Part shown: positions 47,673 through 59,085 of the stretch, piece by piece | Layout: every line of letters starts with the position of its first letter | How positions within the stretch are numbered: the stretch's first letter is position 1 | Origin: Fabrea salina | Taxonomy: Eukaryota > Ciliophora > Heterotrichea > Heterotrichida > Fabreidae | Assembly (NCBI GenBank): GCA_022984795.1 | Contig: JALIHJ010000057.1 | Location: forward strand, 1 to 64,000 | Reading direction: 5' to 3' | DNA length: 64,000 bases | The notes under the pieces: generated by a model | Seen by the model: only the letters and a program-made list of their open reading frames with translations | Databases searched by the model: none | What the model was told of the DNA's origin: nothing | Program-made: the position numbers and the translations under genes

Positions 47673-49319
47673 TTAGTCTATAAACACTCCGAACTTTTTG
47701 AGTTTGCCAGGGTTCAGTTGGGGAAAGGCTTTGTACTTGTAAGTTCTAGTTGTTCGGTAAAGTTTTTCAACAGGAAGGATTTGGTGCTGTTTAGAAACTT
47801 CTAAAGAGTGGTCGTTTATAAAAGGCGTGCTTGCTTTGACTGAGAAAAAACTCCGGTTGAACTTAGCTTGGATGTGTTCGTCAAACATCAAGCACTCTGA
47901 AAGCTCCAGAATGCTTTTAGGACGCACTCTTGTCAAGCAGAAGTAGTTGAACATCTGAGTATTCACAAAAGCTTTCAAGAAGTTCTTAGCGTCTCTTTTG
48001 GAGTGCTTTATAAAAGACTTGGAGTTGAAGATTTCCGAGTTGCTATCTTCGCGCCACTGGAAGTTAAGGGCCTTTTTGTAGTGCTTCATAGTGGACACGA
48101 AGAACTGGAAAAAGGACTCCCTGATCCTTCGAGATGAGAAGTCACCTAAGTTGTATTTGGAAAGGGTTTTTGAAACCCTAGTGAACAGTTTCTTGGAGTA
48201 GTGGAAAGGCAAAGCAGGCAAGGTGTTGGAGTGTCCTTTTAAAGCTGAAAGCATAGAATGCTTAGTTCCGTTGACTGTGTCTTCGTCCAAGTCTACTAAA
48301 CAAACTGAGTCTTTGTACTTTTTAAGAAGTTTAGGTTTGAGTTTTTTGTGGACTCCAAAAATAAAGTTCACAGGAGACTCCAAGTACTCCAGGAACTCTT
48401 CAGGAAGCAAGGGGACGTAAACCAACTCCCAGTGAAAAGGGTACAGCAAACTCTGGAGTCCGAAAGAACAAGTTGACAGCTTGTCTTCACTTTCAGAGAC
48501 AAAAACTACAGACTTCTCAAGCAGTACGTTTCTTAAAGTGTACAAAATGTTGGAGAGCGAAAGTGCTTTGAAAAGAACTTCAAAGTTGACTTCTGGAGTA
48601 GGAATGCGGTTGCAGGGTGCCAGTGAGAACCGGAAAATGTTAGAGTCAAGCAAGTATAATACTTCTTTGTGGCCTCTAACAGGAGCAGGCACTTGGAAAA
48701 CCAAGTGAGCTATGTACAATTCAAGTGGAAAGTCAAGTTCACGGGTGCTTAACTTAAAAAGAGTGTACAGAATGTCTTTGAAAGTTTCAAAAAAAGAAAA
48801 CTTTGAAACCAGCACCAAACACTTAGGAACCAGCACTCCTTCAGAAGCAAAAAAGTTGATTCTGCGAGTTTCAGCTGCAAAAGAAGGCTTGGAGTTCAGA
48901 CTTAAGGTTTTTTTGCACCCAAAAAAAGACTCAGTTGAGAACTCGTCAAGCATGTTGATGGGGAGGGTGTGGACTTCTTCAGAGTTGTGTTGGGTGCTTA
49001 CAACTAGTTTCTGAGTTCCGTGCAACTCAAAGACTTTGAGGCAAGTGCAGTACACTCTTGAGCCTAGTTCGTCTGTGAAAACACAGGTGTAGAGCGAGCT
49101 AACTGCTCCTTGAGTTGCAGGGACTGAGTCACACCCGAAAGGGAAGCAAAAGGAAGCTAAAGAGCCTGGCAAAGACAGACTTTCTTTTTCAAATGGAGGA
49201 AATTGGGACAGAGTTGCTGGAGTTAAGTTCTCTTGGAACTTTATGTGGTTTTCAATGCTGGGTTTGAGTGGACCAATTACTAAAAAGTAATCTACTAAAG
49301 TTGACTTCTGAAGTTCCAT
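47673..49319 (-). CDS. DENN-domain protein, Rab exchange factor
   Basis: 548 residues from the ATG at 49319 (an upstream frame extension lacks ATG). Starts MELQKSTLVDYFLVIGP, a uDENN beginning, then LPGSLASFCFPFG and YCTCLKVFE. cDENN: SLSNILYTLRNVLLEKSVVFVSE, LQSLLYPFHWELVYVPLLPEEFLEYLESPVNFIFG, and VCLVDLDEDTV. dDENN: FFQFFVSTMKHYKKAL and FLKAFVNTQMFNYF. DENN proteins exchange GDP for GTP on Rab GTPases in vesicle traffic. Residual C-terminus short. Confidence 0.92.
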   Translation of the reverse strand: MELQKSTLVDYFLVIGPLKPSIENHIKFQENLTPATLSQFPPFEKESLSLPGSLASFCFPFGCDSVPATQGAVSSLYTCVFTDELGSRVYCTCLKVFELHGTQKLVVSTQHNSEEVHTLPINMLDEFSTESFFGCKKTLSLNSKPSFAAETRRINFFASEGVLVPKCLVLVSKFSFFETFKDILYTLFKLSTRELDFPLELYIAHLVFQVPAPVRGHKEVLYLLDSNIFRFSLAPCNRIPTPEVNFEVLFKALSLSNILYTLRNVLLEKSVVFVSESEDKLSTCSFGLQSLLYPFHWELVYVPLLPEEFLEYLESPVNFIFGVHKKLKPKLLKKYKDSVCLVDLDEDTVNGTKHSMLSALKGHSNTLPALPFHYSKKLFTRVSKTLSKYNLGDFSSRRIRESFFQFFVSTMKHYKKALNFQWREDSNSEIFNSKSFIKHSKRDAKNFLKAFVNTQMFNYFCLTRVRPKSILELSECLMFDEHIQAKFNRSFFSVKASTPFINDHSLEVSKQHQILPVEKLYRTTRTYKYKAFPQLNPGKLKKFGVFID

Positions 49320-49341
49320 AATTATTATTGGCAAGAATTAC

Positions 49342-50199
49342 TTAAAGGAAAGTAAAGCCTTTGTAAGTTAAGTGGTAAGGACCTAACCCGTAGTGTCTTA
49401 AAACTTGAGGAACCAAAAGTGCCCAAACAAACGCAGCAACTAAAAAGCAGAGTTGGTTGCTTCTGATCAAACTTGTGACTTTTATAACTAGTTGTTCACA
49501 AACGTTAAGCTGGGGCTTGCTCTCCTTAAGTTTCTTAGAAAGCATACTCAAAATAACGTTTATCCAGAAAATACTCACTCCGTACACAAGAGACATGGAA
49601 CTCCTAACAAAGATGTTTACGTCGTAGAAGTACATGTTGATATTGTATATCGTGGAAAAGACCCCTCTAAGTATAAGTTACCTGTTGACTATAAAGATAA
49701 CTGCAAAAATAAGTTCGAACACAGAAAACATCCTAGTTTTTTCTTTGTTGAGAGCCCTTAAAATAAACCTGAGTTGCATACAAGGGTTTGAAAGTTCAGT
49801 AATTATGGTGCACACAGGACCTAATGGCCCGTTGGAGGAGAATTGCATGATGAAGCCGCCCCCTAAAATGCAAACGTGGTGGAATCTCATAGCTAAGTCG
49901 TGCACCCTAAAGACCTCTGCGTATATAGTGTCGTATATGAAGTAACCTAGTGAATGCCCCAGTAGCACAATGTGCCTGTATTCAGTAGTTTTGGAATACT
50001 GGACGCCGCCATCTATATAGTAGAAACACACAGCCATGACACAAGCTATGAGTGAGTGCACAAAAGACACATGCTGACCTAAGTAATCCTTTTGGTCCTT
50101 GTAAGAAATGTTTTTGGGCGGAGTAACTAGTGTATGGAGAACCGAGCAGCAAGCTGTGTAAAAGCAAAAGGAAATCCCTACAGGAAAGAGCTGTTCCAT
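49342..50199 (-). CDS. TLC-domain multi-pass membrane protein
   Basis: Two exons with one 15-nt intron give 280 residues. About seven hydrophobic segments, including SFVHSLIACVMAVCFYYI, GHSLGYFIYDTIYAEV, HDLAMRFHHVCILGGGFIM (the His-rich signature of TRAM-LAG1-CLN8 proteins) and CFLVAAFVWALLVPQVL. It is closest in look to TMEM56/TLCD proteins of ER or plasma membrane that affect lipid composition, not to ceramide synthases, which have a longer Lag1 motif. Spliced exon 2 begins GVFSTIYNIN. Confidence 0.85.
49667..49681 (-). other. 15-nt intron, GTAACTTATACTTAG
   Basis: Phase 2 intron of the TLC gene, joining AG to A. Retention gives an immediate TAA. Confidence 0.92.
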
Positions 50200-50254
50200 T
50201 TATTATTACAGTCTATACTCGCTTCTAGAATATGGTTAATTGATAAACGTTAAG

Positions 50255-50755
50255 ATGGATAACTTCTATACAGTTTCTGAGTGTTTAAGCCAAGGGTCTT
50301 CGAACCCCAAACTTACAAACGAGTTAAAGGCCCTTCAGTTCCACAGACAGTTTTTCAAAGCTTTGAATTCTGACTCAGAATTACACAGACTCAAAAAACA
50401 AGAACTTAAAAATCTAAGAACTATTCAAGAACTCAGGGACCAAATCTACCAACAAACACAAACTCTTAAAAACCTAAAACACAGTAAACGCAAGCTAAAA
50501 GCTAAGATACAAGAGTACTCAGACTTCGAACTAGCTATTGAACTGTCCAAAGGAGGTTTTCAAATTTCAAAAGGCTCCGCCCAAATCGACCAACTAGCAC
50601 ACTGCCAAGACTCCCAAGCAGTATGTTTAGTGTGCTTTGAAAAAGTCAACTCAACTGGCAGGGTGCTTCCTTGTACACACACCTTCCACACAGACTGTAT
50701 TCACAGGTCCCTTCAGAACAAGAACGAGTGCCCTTACTGCCTTGAAGAAATATAA
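50255..50755 (+). CDS. RING-finger protein with coiled coil
   Basis: 166 residues from the ATG at 50255. Coiled coil about 40-100, then a C-terminal C3HC4 RING (about 122-166): CLVCFEKV, CTHTFHTDCIHRSL and CPYCLEEI. Probably a small E3 ubiquitin ligase. Stop codons 7 bp apart from the convergent TRIM-like gene. Confidence 0.85.
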   Translation: MDNFYTVSECLSQGSSNPKLTNELKALQFHRQFFKALNSDSELHRLKKQELKNLRTIQELRDQIYQQTQTLKNLKHSKRKLKAKIQEYSDFELAIELSKGGFQISKGSAQIDQLAHCQDSQAVCLVCFEKVNSTGRVLPCTHTFHTDCIHRSLQNKNECPYCLEEI

Positions 50756-50762
50756 CACATTA

Positions 50763-52601
50763 TTAAGTTTCGTACCTAGACCAGGTGTTTCTTGAAATGT
50801 CGTACTTCAGAATGTTTTTCTCCTTGTTCATGGTGTACAGGTAAGGACCTCTCCTAACCACATTCAGCCAGAAAAACAGCCAAGTATTGTTGATCGGAAT
50901 GCTTGCACAGTTGCTGAACTCTTGAGTTTCAGTGTTGAAGATGTAACTTAGCCGATGTGGCTCGTCAGAGGTGCACTCTCCTCCAAACACCAGAATTTGG
51001 TCTTCTTCTATTGGGTAAGATCCGTGCTGCCAAATCCTTTCTGGCAAAGTAACGCTAAGCACCACCCAGGAGTCAGTTTCTATAGAGTACTTTTCACAAG
51101 TGTTGCTTACTGAGGTCTGATAACCCCCAAGTACGTAAATGTTTCCTTTGAGGTAACTACCTGAAGCACAGGTGCGAGCTAAGTTAATTGGGGCCATTTG
51201 GTGCCAGGTTTCGTTGTTTAAGTCAAAGTACTCACAAGCGTTGTGGGTATGGTTGCTGGGGTTTTTGCCAGAAATGCAGTAAACTCTGTCACTTACAAAC
51301 AAGCAAACGTGTGAAGAGTGTCCGAAGATCATGTCTGGACAAGGCCTAGTAACTCCTGTGTTTGTATCGAAGTAGAAGCAAGTTACCATGGACCCTGAGT
51401 CTTTGTCTCTTTTGCCGCCAGTTACCAAAACAGTGCTGTCAGGCAACATGCAGCACCCAGACCACCTTGGAATTAAGCTTTGGTTATCCAGTTTCTTTAA
51501 TGTGAACTTGTGTTCTGAGAAGTCAAAAAGCAAGTAGTCTTTAGTTCCTCTGCTGCAGTACCACAGTAAGCTGCTTTCTATTGTGTAAGGGTTAGTTATT
51601 TCAATGTGGTACAGACTCTCAAGCATGCTTTCGACTTGGCTTTTCTTTTGAGGAGTGGCTGAGATCTCAGGCATCGCACTGACTGCAAGCATAGGGTTTA
51701 AGTCTTTGAGTTCTTGGGCGTGTTGGAGTAACTCTAGTTCGTCTGAGGTTTGCTCAAGTAACTTAGTTTTTTCTTCGATTTGAGAAAGAGTGTTTATTCT
51801 GCCCAGAATGGACTCTTTGGCTTTTTCATACTCAGAGTTTAAGTTAGCACTGGCAGCACCTTGAGCCTCGTTAAGAACACTCTTGAGTTCCTGGAAAGTT
51901 GCTTGGATTCCAGAGAGTTTAGCTTGTTCTTTTTGAGTAAGTTCTTCTAACTGGTCTGAAAGGGCTTGTTTACTAGACTTGACTTTTTCAACGAGCAAAG
52001 GCAAAAAGTTCTTACTTGAAATGATTTCAGAGGTCAGTTGAACCTTTGCTTCTTTTTTAGTAAGAATTTCGTGGTTTTTGTGGGCTGACGAAAACTGAGC
52101 ACACTTGATGCAGCACAAAGCTTTGTCGGTCACACAAAACAAGTCCTTTTCAATGCGGTGATCTGCACAGACGCTTTGGGAACCCTGGCTGATCGGCAGC
52201 ATTTTGTGGTGCATAAATCTGGGGTTTGACAGGTGGTTCTGTGCACAGGACTCGCAAGCTACTAGTTCACAAGCTAAGCATTCCACAGAGGCTGCACTTG
52301 GGTTTTCTCGGCAAAGCTGGCACACCCATTCAGAAGGCTGTCCAGAAACTTGGTATTCCTTAATGATGTTGCTGAGTGCTAAGTTCCTAGGCAGGAGCTC
52401 AGGGTCCAAAGAAGCTAGGACAGTAACTCTTCTGCACACAGGACAATTCAGCACTCTGCTGTCTCTTTCTTTCAAGTAGTTGACCGACAGTAGTTCCATA
52501 ACGCACTGGAGACAGATGTTATGGGAACAGCTCAGTATTATAGGGTCTTGCAAGATTTCAATGCACACCGGGCAAATGCACTGACTCTGGATCTTAAGCA
52601 T
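50763..52601 (-). CDS. TRIM-like RING, B-box, coiled-coil and Kelch protein
   Basis: 612 residues from the ATG at 52601. RING at about 8-57: CICPVCIEIL, CSHNICLQCVM, CPVCRRV. B-box pair at about 92-180: CQLCREN, CLACELVACESC, CADHRIEKDLFC and CCIKCAQFSSAHKNHE. Coiled coil about 190-300, then Kelch repeats to the end (GCCMLPDSTVLVTGGK, DRVYCISGKN, LKGNIYVLGGY, EDQILVFGGE). A probable E3 ligase with a propeller substrate domain. An in-frame ATG at 52631 would overlap the divergent GST by 23 bp and is less likely. Confidence 0.88.
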   Translation of the reverse strand: MLKIQSQCICPVCIEILQDPIILSCSHNICLQCVMELLSVNYLKERDSRVLNCPVCRRVTVLASLDPELLPRNLALSNIIKEYQVSGQPSEWVCQLCRENPSAASVECLACELVACESCAQNHLSNPRFMHHKMLPISQGSQSVCADHRIEKDLFCVTDKALCCIKCAQFSSAHKNHEILTKKEAKVQLTSEIISSKNFLPLLVEKVKSSKQALSDQLEELTQKEQAKLSGIQATFQELKSVLNEAQGAASANLNSEYEKAKESILGRINTLSQIEEKTKLLEQTSDELELLQHAQELKDLNPMLAVSAMPEISATPQKKSQVESMLESLYHIEITNPYTIESSLLWYCSRGTKDYLLFDFSEHKFTLKKLDNQSLIPRWSGCCMLPDSTVLVTGGKRDKDSGSMVTCFYFDTNTGVTRPCPDMIFGHSSHVCLFVSDRVYCISGKNPSNHTHNACEYFDLNNETWHQMAPINLARTCASGSYLKGNIYVLGGYQTSVSNTCEKYSIETDSWVVLSVTLPERIWQHGSYPIEEDQILVFGGECTSDEPHRLSYIFNTETQEFSNCASIPINNTWLFFWLNVVRRGPYLYTMNKEKNILKYDISRNTWSRYET

Positions 52602-52608
52602 ATTAATT
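52602..52608. promoter_or_regulatory. 7-bp divergent spacer
   Basis: ATTAATT alone separates the start codons of the TRIM-like gene (minus) and the GST gene (plus). With the codons it forms CAT-ATTAATT-ATG, a near-palindrome. Confidence 0.55.
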
Positions 52609-53268
52609 ATGAGCAAAGTCAACTTATACATTGACTACTTGTCGCAGCCCTCGAGGGCAGTGCTAGCTTTCTGCTTAGTTAACGAGATACCCCACGAAGT
52701 CAAAGAAACCAGAATCTTCACAGGAGCCCACCGCACTCAAGAGTTCTCAAAGATATCTCCGGCCAAGACAGTCCCAGCAATCGAGCACGAAGGCTTTGTT
52801 CTGTACGAAAGCCACGCTATCATGGCTTACCTGGCCAACGCCTTTGGGAAGACTGAGTGGTACCCCACAGACCCCAAAGAACGTGGTTTGGTTGACTGCT
52901 ACTTGAACTGGCACCACCTCAATGTTAGGTTTGGCTGCGGTGGTTACCTTTACAGGAAGTTCGTCAAGCCCAAGCTAACTGGACGCACTATTCCTAAAGA
53001 AACTGAGAAAGAAGTTTTGTTGAACCAAAAAAAGTCTCTTTTGTTTTTGGAAAATATTTTGGAAAGGCATTCTTATGTAGCCAGGACAGAGCACCCTTCG
53101 ATTGCAGACTTGTCTTGCTATGCAGAACTAGTCCAGCTTAAAATGATCCAGTTTGACTTTAGCAGGTACCCCAATATTAGTTCTTGGATGCAAAGGATCG
53201 AAAGTTACGAAGGCGTTAAGAAGGCCCACAGAGTCTTCAATAAACTCCTTCCTAAAATTAAGCTTTAA
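52609..53268 (+). CDS. Glutathione S-transferase, theta-like
   Basis: 219 residues. The N-terminal thioredoxin fold has LYIDYLSQPSRAVLAF, with the theta-type active Ser in SQPSRAV, then KTVPAIEHEGFVLYESHAIM. The C-terminal helical domain has SIADLSCYAEL. It conjugates glutathione to small electrophiles in the cytosol. Slightly shorter than animal GSTT (about 240). ATG 7 bp from the divergent gene's ATG. Confidence 0.92.
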   Translation: MSKVNLYIDYLSQPSRAVLAFCLVNEIPHEVKETRIFTGAHRTQEFSKISPAKTVPAIEHEGFVLYESHAIMAYLANAFGKTEWYPTDPKERGLVDCYLNWHHLNVRFGCGGYLYRKFVKPKLTGRTIPKETEKEVLLNQKKSLLFLENILERHSYVARTEHPSIADLSCYAELVQLKMIQFDFSRYPNISSWMQRIESYEGVKKAHRVFNKLLPKIKL

Positions 53269-53316
53269 TTAAGTTTTACTAGATTATTAGTAAGTTGGTG
53301 AAAAAATTAATATAAT

Positions 53317-56300
53317 ATGGCTAAATTTTGGTTAATCTTGATGCTAGTTTCCTTGTATGAAGCTTCGATGATCTCAGGGATTTCAACTAAAGCAGACACT
53401 TCTTCAATGAGCAACATAAAAAGCTCAATTTATGGGGGCAGCACTCTATACGTAGAAGGCACTTTTGATCAACCAAGTCAAAGCGACTATTCATTTCAGG
53501 TTGATGGGAACGACTGTCCCATAATATCTTTCTCTGCTTCAGAGATTCAATGCATAATCCCTGGAGCAAACCTTAATGTAGAAGCAACCGTAAATGTAGC
53601 GCTTTATGAAAACTCAACTCCAGTGAGCTTTTCCGGAGGCTCGGCACAGCAATTGAAGTACGATCCCCACCACTCCTACCCCATAATCTATATCAATTGC
53701 TATGAAGGCAGTTACAAAGATGTGATTGAGTTCTATGGAATTTTTTCAGATGATGACGCAAAGCTTATTCAAGACGCAAAAATAGAGGGAGTAATAGTGG
53801 ACCTAGACACTTATCCGTTTGTTGAAGAATTAAAAAAACCTTACGTTAAAAAAGGTATTGTGGGGCAAAATGTACATAGAGATTCTAACCCTGTGTTACG
53901 GCTATCGGGAGGATACGGGTACGCTTACTTCCAGTGGACTGCTGCAAGCTATACCTTAGAAGGCGATGAGTATTTTTTTAGAACTATTGGAGTATCGAAA
54001 GCATTTCAGTCCATCAAGGCAGCATTTTTGGGGGACTCGAAGTGCAGATACTGGGAAAGGCCTTTGCAAGTGATACCTCAAGGGTCTCTGTTAACGTTGA
54101 AGGAATTGAGTGTGAAATCACTCAGGCTTCCTACAGTGAAATCAAGTGCATAACTGGGGTTTACAACATAAGAAGCTCAGCAAAAATTATATACGAAGGC
54201 AATGCAGGATTTAAGCGGGAAACCTGGAAGAACGTGAATTCTAAGAGGTTTGAAAGCTTGATCGGATCTAGGGCTCCTGACGAAGAGTCTTACATTCCTT
54301 GCTTGAGGATACCTATGGATGAAGATGAGAAGTATGAGTCAAGAATGTATGGTTTGTTCAAAGCTCCTAGAACAGGGCACTACAACTTTTACTCTTCTAG
54401 CGATAACGAAATGGACCTTTACATAAGCACTGATGAAGACCCAGCTAACAAATATAGAATTATTCATGACACCAACTGGAACGCCCCACTAATTCACTTT
54501 TTCAAAGGCGCTGCTGGGTCTGACTCAAGCAGTCCGCCTTACCTTGAAGCCGGAAAGTTGTATTACTTAGAAGCTTGGTTTAGGCAAAGTGTTGCAGATG
54601 CTCACTTCTCTCTGGGTGTAGAGATTCCTGGAGACGGAAATATCTACAGAAATCGGATCCCTGTTGTCCAAAAAGTAACTTTAGGGAACCTTGACTCCAA
54701 TTATCCATTTGAGTTCAAAGGAAATTTGATAGAACTAAAGGACTCTATAGATTTTACTGATTCAAGCGATGAAAATTTTAACGGGTATGTGAATTTCAAG
54801 GTCCACTCGAAGTCTGACCCTTTGCTATCCGACATTTATATATACAGAGATAGTAATGACCTTTATACAATGTTTCCAAGCTACCTCCAAGATAGCCCTG
54901 GTGACTACATCTACTTCAACTTAGATTCAGGGCTGACAACTGGCGATGTGCTTTATGAACCCTCAGATACTCAGTTTTGGTTTGTGATACCATCAGAGTT
55001 CTTGGTGTCTTACCACACTGAACCTCAAATAAAGGTTGCCATTGACGACAGATTAGTAATGTGCACTGGAGACTGCACTTTTGAGTACAAGGAACCAATA
55101 ATTAGGGGGTTTTCTATGAGTTCAGGAGTTGTTAGCATAGCGGGTGAGTTTTTCCCAGAGGACCAGTCTATGCTGAGTGTAACTTTGGGCACTGCTGTCT
55201 GTGGTGTTACGGACAACTCTGAGACCCACATTGACTGCACCTTTGGAAACTACACTCAAGGAAGCTGGAAGCCTCAGGTGTTTATTCAGGACTACGGCTT
55301 AGTTGAAATAGACCCTTTGGTCACTAACACCCTTGACCTTGACTGCACTTCTAACTGCGATATGTGCTCTTCAAGTGCTTTCAACAAGTGTTTGGAGTGC
55401 TCTGCTGGTTACTACTTGGTGCATAGTGTGTGCAACTCAGTGTGTCCTAGTAACTACTACTGTACTCCCACTCACTCCCAACTCACTGACTCTGACTTTG
55501 TGTTTAACTTGAGGCCTCACAACATCCAGGACATAGTAACTGACTTGCAAAGTTCCATTCCAGTGCTTACTGGCGAGGACAACAGTTTTTACCCCAACTA
55601 CGACTCTTCTGACCCCTGGGCTGCTAAGGACAGAGGCTACTACTTCACAGGCTCTTCTTACATGCAGCTGCCTTCGCCTTCACTAGTTTTAGCTCCTCAG
55701 TTCAGTTTGGGTATGTGGGTAAGGCCAACTTCTTCAACTGGAACTCTTTTGTCGAAGCAAGCAGACTCTTCTGGAGTGGCTACTGAGTTTTGCATTAGAC
55801 TCAACAATTACTTTCCTGAAGTGGAACTAGAGAGCTTTTTAAGTCCAACTGGAAGTGTAGGCATGAACGAGGGTTGGAACTTTTTGGGAGTGTACTTTTA
55901 CCTGGACTCGGACTTCAAGTTGGAAGTTTACGTTAACCAAACACTTTCACTTGCAGTAAACTCAGGCACTAGTTGGGTGGACGACCTGGACTCCAACTTT
56001 CTGTTCAGCATTGGCGCAGAGCACTCTGATCAAGTAACTCTTGCAAACTTCTACGAAGGGTTCATTTGGGAAGTAAGCATCTACAACTCCCACAAAAGCC
56101 TTAACTCCATGCTTGAAGTAACTTGCAAAGACTGCACAGAGTGCCCTTTAGAGAACTCAAACGAGTGCATTCCCAACTGCTTGATAGACTGGTACTGGGA
56201 CGGACTGGAATGCAGAGAGTGCGACCCTTCTTGCACAAAGGGTTGTGCTTCTTCCACCACCTGCAACCTTTATTCAGATCCCTTGTGCGAGCAGTGTAAC

Positions 56301-58526
56301 GTTTATGAAGGAGGCTGTTTGGTCTGTTCAGCTGGAGCTGAGGGAAGTCCTTGTGTGTGTAAAGAAGGGCTAGGTCTGGACCCCTTTAGTCCAACTTGCA
56401 TTCCTTGTGATGAGTCACTTAACAGAACAGCTGTGGAAAACAACTGTGTGTGTCAGGAGGGATTCTACAACTCTGATCCTCTAGGCATAGTTTGTGTGGA
56501 GTGCACTTTGGAGTGCCAGCACTGCTCCCCCCTGGAACTTAACTGTGTAAACTGTCTTCCAGAAAACTCTTACCAGGAAGCTTCAGGTGACTGTGCTTGT
56601 CCAAGTCATTCCAGTCTTCAGAAGGACGAGTGTGTGTGTGAGGAAGGGTACTACATGGAGTCTGGACCTTTCTGTGAAGAGTGTGACTCCTCTTGCCAAA
56701 CCTGCAAAGGTCCCGAAGAGACCGACTGCCTTTCCTGCAAAGACTCTTACTTGCGGAAGAATGGAACTTGTGGAGACTGTGAGGAAGGCAAGTACCTTCA
56801 GAACAACGAGTGCTTTGACTGCAGAAATCTTTGTCTGACTTGTGAAAGCAAGGACATATGTGTGAGTTGTGTGGAAAACGCCCACTTAGAAAAGGACTCC
56901 CTTTGTGTGTGTGACGAAGACTACTTTCAAAACGTCACTTTTTGCCAGAAGAACCACTTCTACTTATACCTGCAAAACAAAGGAAACAACTTGCTAGAAC
57001 TGAACTTTACTAAAAGCCTTAAAGAAGACCTAACTAAACGCAACCTTTCAGTGAGCTTTGAGAACACCTACATTTACTACTCATTTGAAAAAAGAACCAA
57101 CTCAGTCTACTGGGTGAGTCCTTACTTCCAGGATAAAGTTGAGCAAGAAAGTCTAGTTGAGCTGAAGATCTGGAACCACCAGAACCTGCTGAGTGCTGAC
57201 AACAACACTCTGTTTAACCAAACCTTTAGTGTAGAGCTAAGTGAGCACGACCCGGAAAGCTCAGAAGAAGATAGAAGCTACTCTGTAGGGGAAGCTTTAG
57301 TAATAGGTGCTGTTGTGATGGCAGTGTCCACTTCTGTTATTTCAGGGAACCCCTCCTCTCTTTGGTCAGTTCTCAACACTGTGCAGCTTTTAACCTACGT
57401 CCCTATGACCAACAATCCACTCACTCCTTACCTCAAAGGACTTTTCAAAGGCATCAACTTCATAAACTTCGTTCCTAACGTTTTTGGGTACTTTATGGAC
57501 CCCCAAGACAGTCCTAACCCCCACGAGCAAGCTGAAGACTACGGCATGGAGTCCAACTTGTTTTTACTCAACGCTTCTGGGTCTATTGGAGTTTTAGGGC
57601 TGGTGGTTGCGGGTTTGCCCTTCGTAGCTATTCTTGCAGAGTGCGGGTTTGCAGTTACCAAAAGCAAGTTCAAGTCCCTTATGAAGGAGTACAAGTACGG
57701 AGTGTTTTTGCGAGTGTGGATTCAGGGGTACTTGGAGTTAGCTATATCTGCAATGCTTCAGGTGCTCTACTTGGCTTCTTTCAACTATAGTGTTTACATG
57801 AGCTACATGTTTGCATGGCTTGCTTTGCTGCTTCTAGTGACTTCGCCTCCACTCATTACTGTTTTCCTGAAAAGAAGGAAGCAAGAAATAGATAGCCTAC
57901 ATCAACACTCACTGATCTTCCAACTATGGGGTTCTTTGATTTATGAGTTCAGAACTGAAGCTAACTCCAACGCTAAGTACTTCCACTCAGCTTTTCTGGG
58001 AAGACGACTCTTGTACTCAGTGAGCCTTGTGTACTTAAGTGAGTTACCCAAAGTCCAGGCCTTTTTGAACTTAGGACTGATGGTGGGATTTCTGCTCTTT
58101 ATGGTGGTGGCCTGGCCTTACTCTGAAGGCATCTTCCAGGTCTTCAACACCCTCACTGAGATAGGAATTTGCATAGTGTTTGGGTTGACTATCTTTTATG
58201 TGTTTCCAAGTGTAGGTCAACAACAGGCACTGGAAAGAATTATCTTTTTCGTTGTGTTAGCTATATTTTGTTTGCAAGTTCTAGCCTGCATTTTGTTTTT
58301 CTTGAAAGTGACTTATAAGCATTACAAGACCAAGAAGTCTAGAACAAATCAGCCTGAAGAGGAGCACAAAGAACCCAAAAGGATTGTGCTTGATGGAGGT
58401 ATAGTGCAAAACCAGCCAGGAGAAGTGGTTGCTAGTAAACTTGACTTCTTTAGAAACAACAGAGGCCAGCCAGGAGAGTCTAAAACTACCAGAAGAGCTG
58501 TTTTAGATGGTACGATTGGTCATTAA
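53317..58526 (+). CDS. Giant IPT/PA14/LamG/Cys-rich multi-pass surface protein, copy 1 (frame break)
   Basis: About 1736 residues if read through one frame break at a T5G5 run (54025-54034), where one base seems missing. Order: signal peptide MAKFWLILMLVSLYEA; IPT-like (about 30-100); second IPT (about 235-290, SDTSRVSVNVEGIEC); PA14 (about 315-470, MYGLFKAPRTGHYNFY, DLYIST); third IPT (about 590-650); Cys block; LamG/concanavalin-like fold (about 726-916, YFTGSSYMQLPSP, SLGMWVRP); about twelve furin/GF-receptor type Cys repeats (about 930-1210); a beta-rich domain; about nine membrane segments (about 1320-1670); basic tail. IPT with PA14 recalls fibrocystin-like ectodomains, but the multi-pass end does not. 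Probably a cell-surface sensor or adhesion protein. Tandem with copy 2. Confidence 0.78.
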
Positions 58527-58621
58527 GTAGCTTAGAGTTATTATTAAAGATAATCAAGATGCTCTGAGTATAATAAAAGTTTGTTGGTTTTTGATTTAGG
58601 GTGTAATGAGGCTTTATGAGG

Positions 58622-58880
58622 CACATCTCTGAATAACTTGAATTTAAGGGTTGTTGAAGAAATTCAAAATGGATTTTCTAGAGTTTAACTTTAATAGATT
58701 AGCAACTTAAATCAAGTCTTTGAGGTTAGTAATTATTCAAATAGTTTTTGGTTAGTATTTTGCTCATACTGGTGGGCTACTTAAACACATTAGTCCTTAA
58801 AGTAGCTAACTAACTTGAAATCGATTGAATACTTTCTAAGTCTTCTACTAGACCTGTAGAGCGATCAAGTAGAGACTAAC
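58622..58880. repeat. Direct repeat R1 (pairs with 59331-59590)
   Basis: Shared blocks include GAATAACTTGA, GATTAGCAACTTAAATCAAG, AAAGTAGCTAACTAACTTG and CTAAGTCTTCTACTAGA. The pair flanks the 5S gene; a third copy begins at 63933 and runs off the window. Confidence 0.85.
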
Positions 58881-58969
58881 ATGGTAGTTCGAAATGGTTA
58901 ACTAGCACCTTGAAGCAAACAAGTTCAAATAGTAACCCTTAAACTTAGTTCCGAATAATAAAAGTCTAG

Positions 58970-59085
58970 GTTGTCAGCACGAGAGATTCCCTGGGGGTCC
59001 CACCCAAGTACTAACCTCGCCTTATCCCACTTAACTTCAGAGTTCGGATGGGATCTGGTGCATTAGGCATAGTATGGCCGACAAC
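58970..59085 (-). rRNA. 5S ribosomal RNA
   Basis: 116 nt on the minus strand beginning GTTGTCGGCCATACTATGCC and ending CTCTCGTGCTGACAAC. Ends pair as helix I (GUUGUCGGC with GCUGACAAC, one G-U). The conserved core ATCCCATCCGAACTCTGAAG and the internal promoter parts AAGTTAAGTGGG (box A) and GTTAGTACTTGGGTGGGA (box C) are intact. A TTTT polymerase III terminator follows 6 nt after the 3' end (58960-58963). It lies in an intergenic spacer between surface-protein genes, not in an rDNA unit. Confidence 0.95.

Noticed and set aside
50763-52631. TRIM-like gene starting at the ATG at 52631
   Set aside because: It would overlap the GST coding sequence by 23 bp and adds only ten unremarkable residues before a second ATG directly ahead of the RING.
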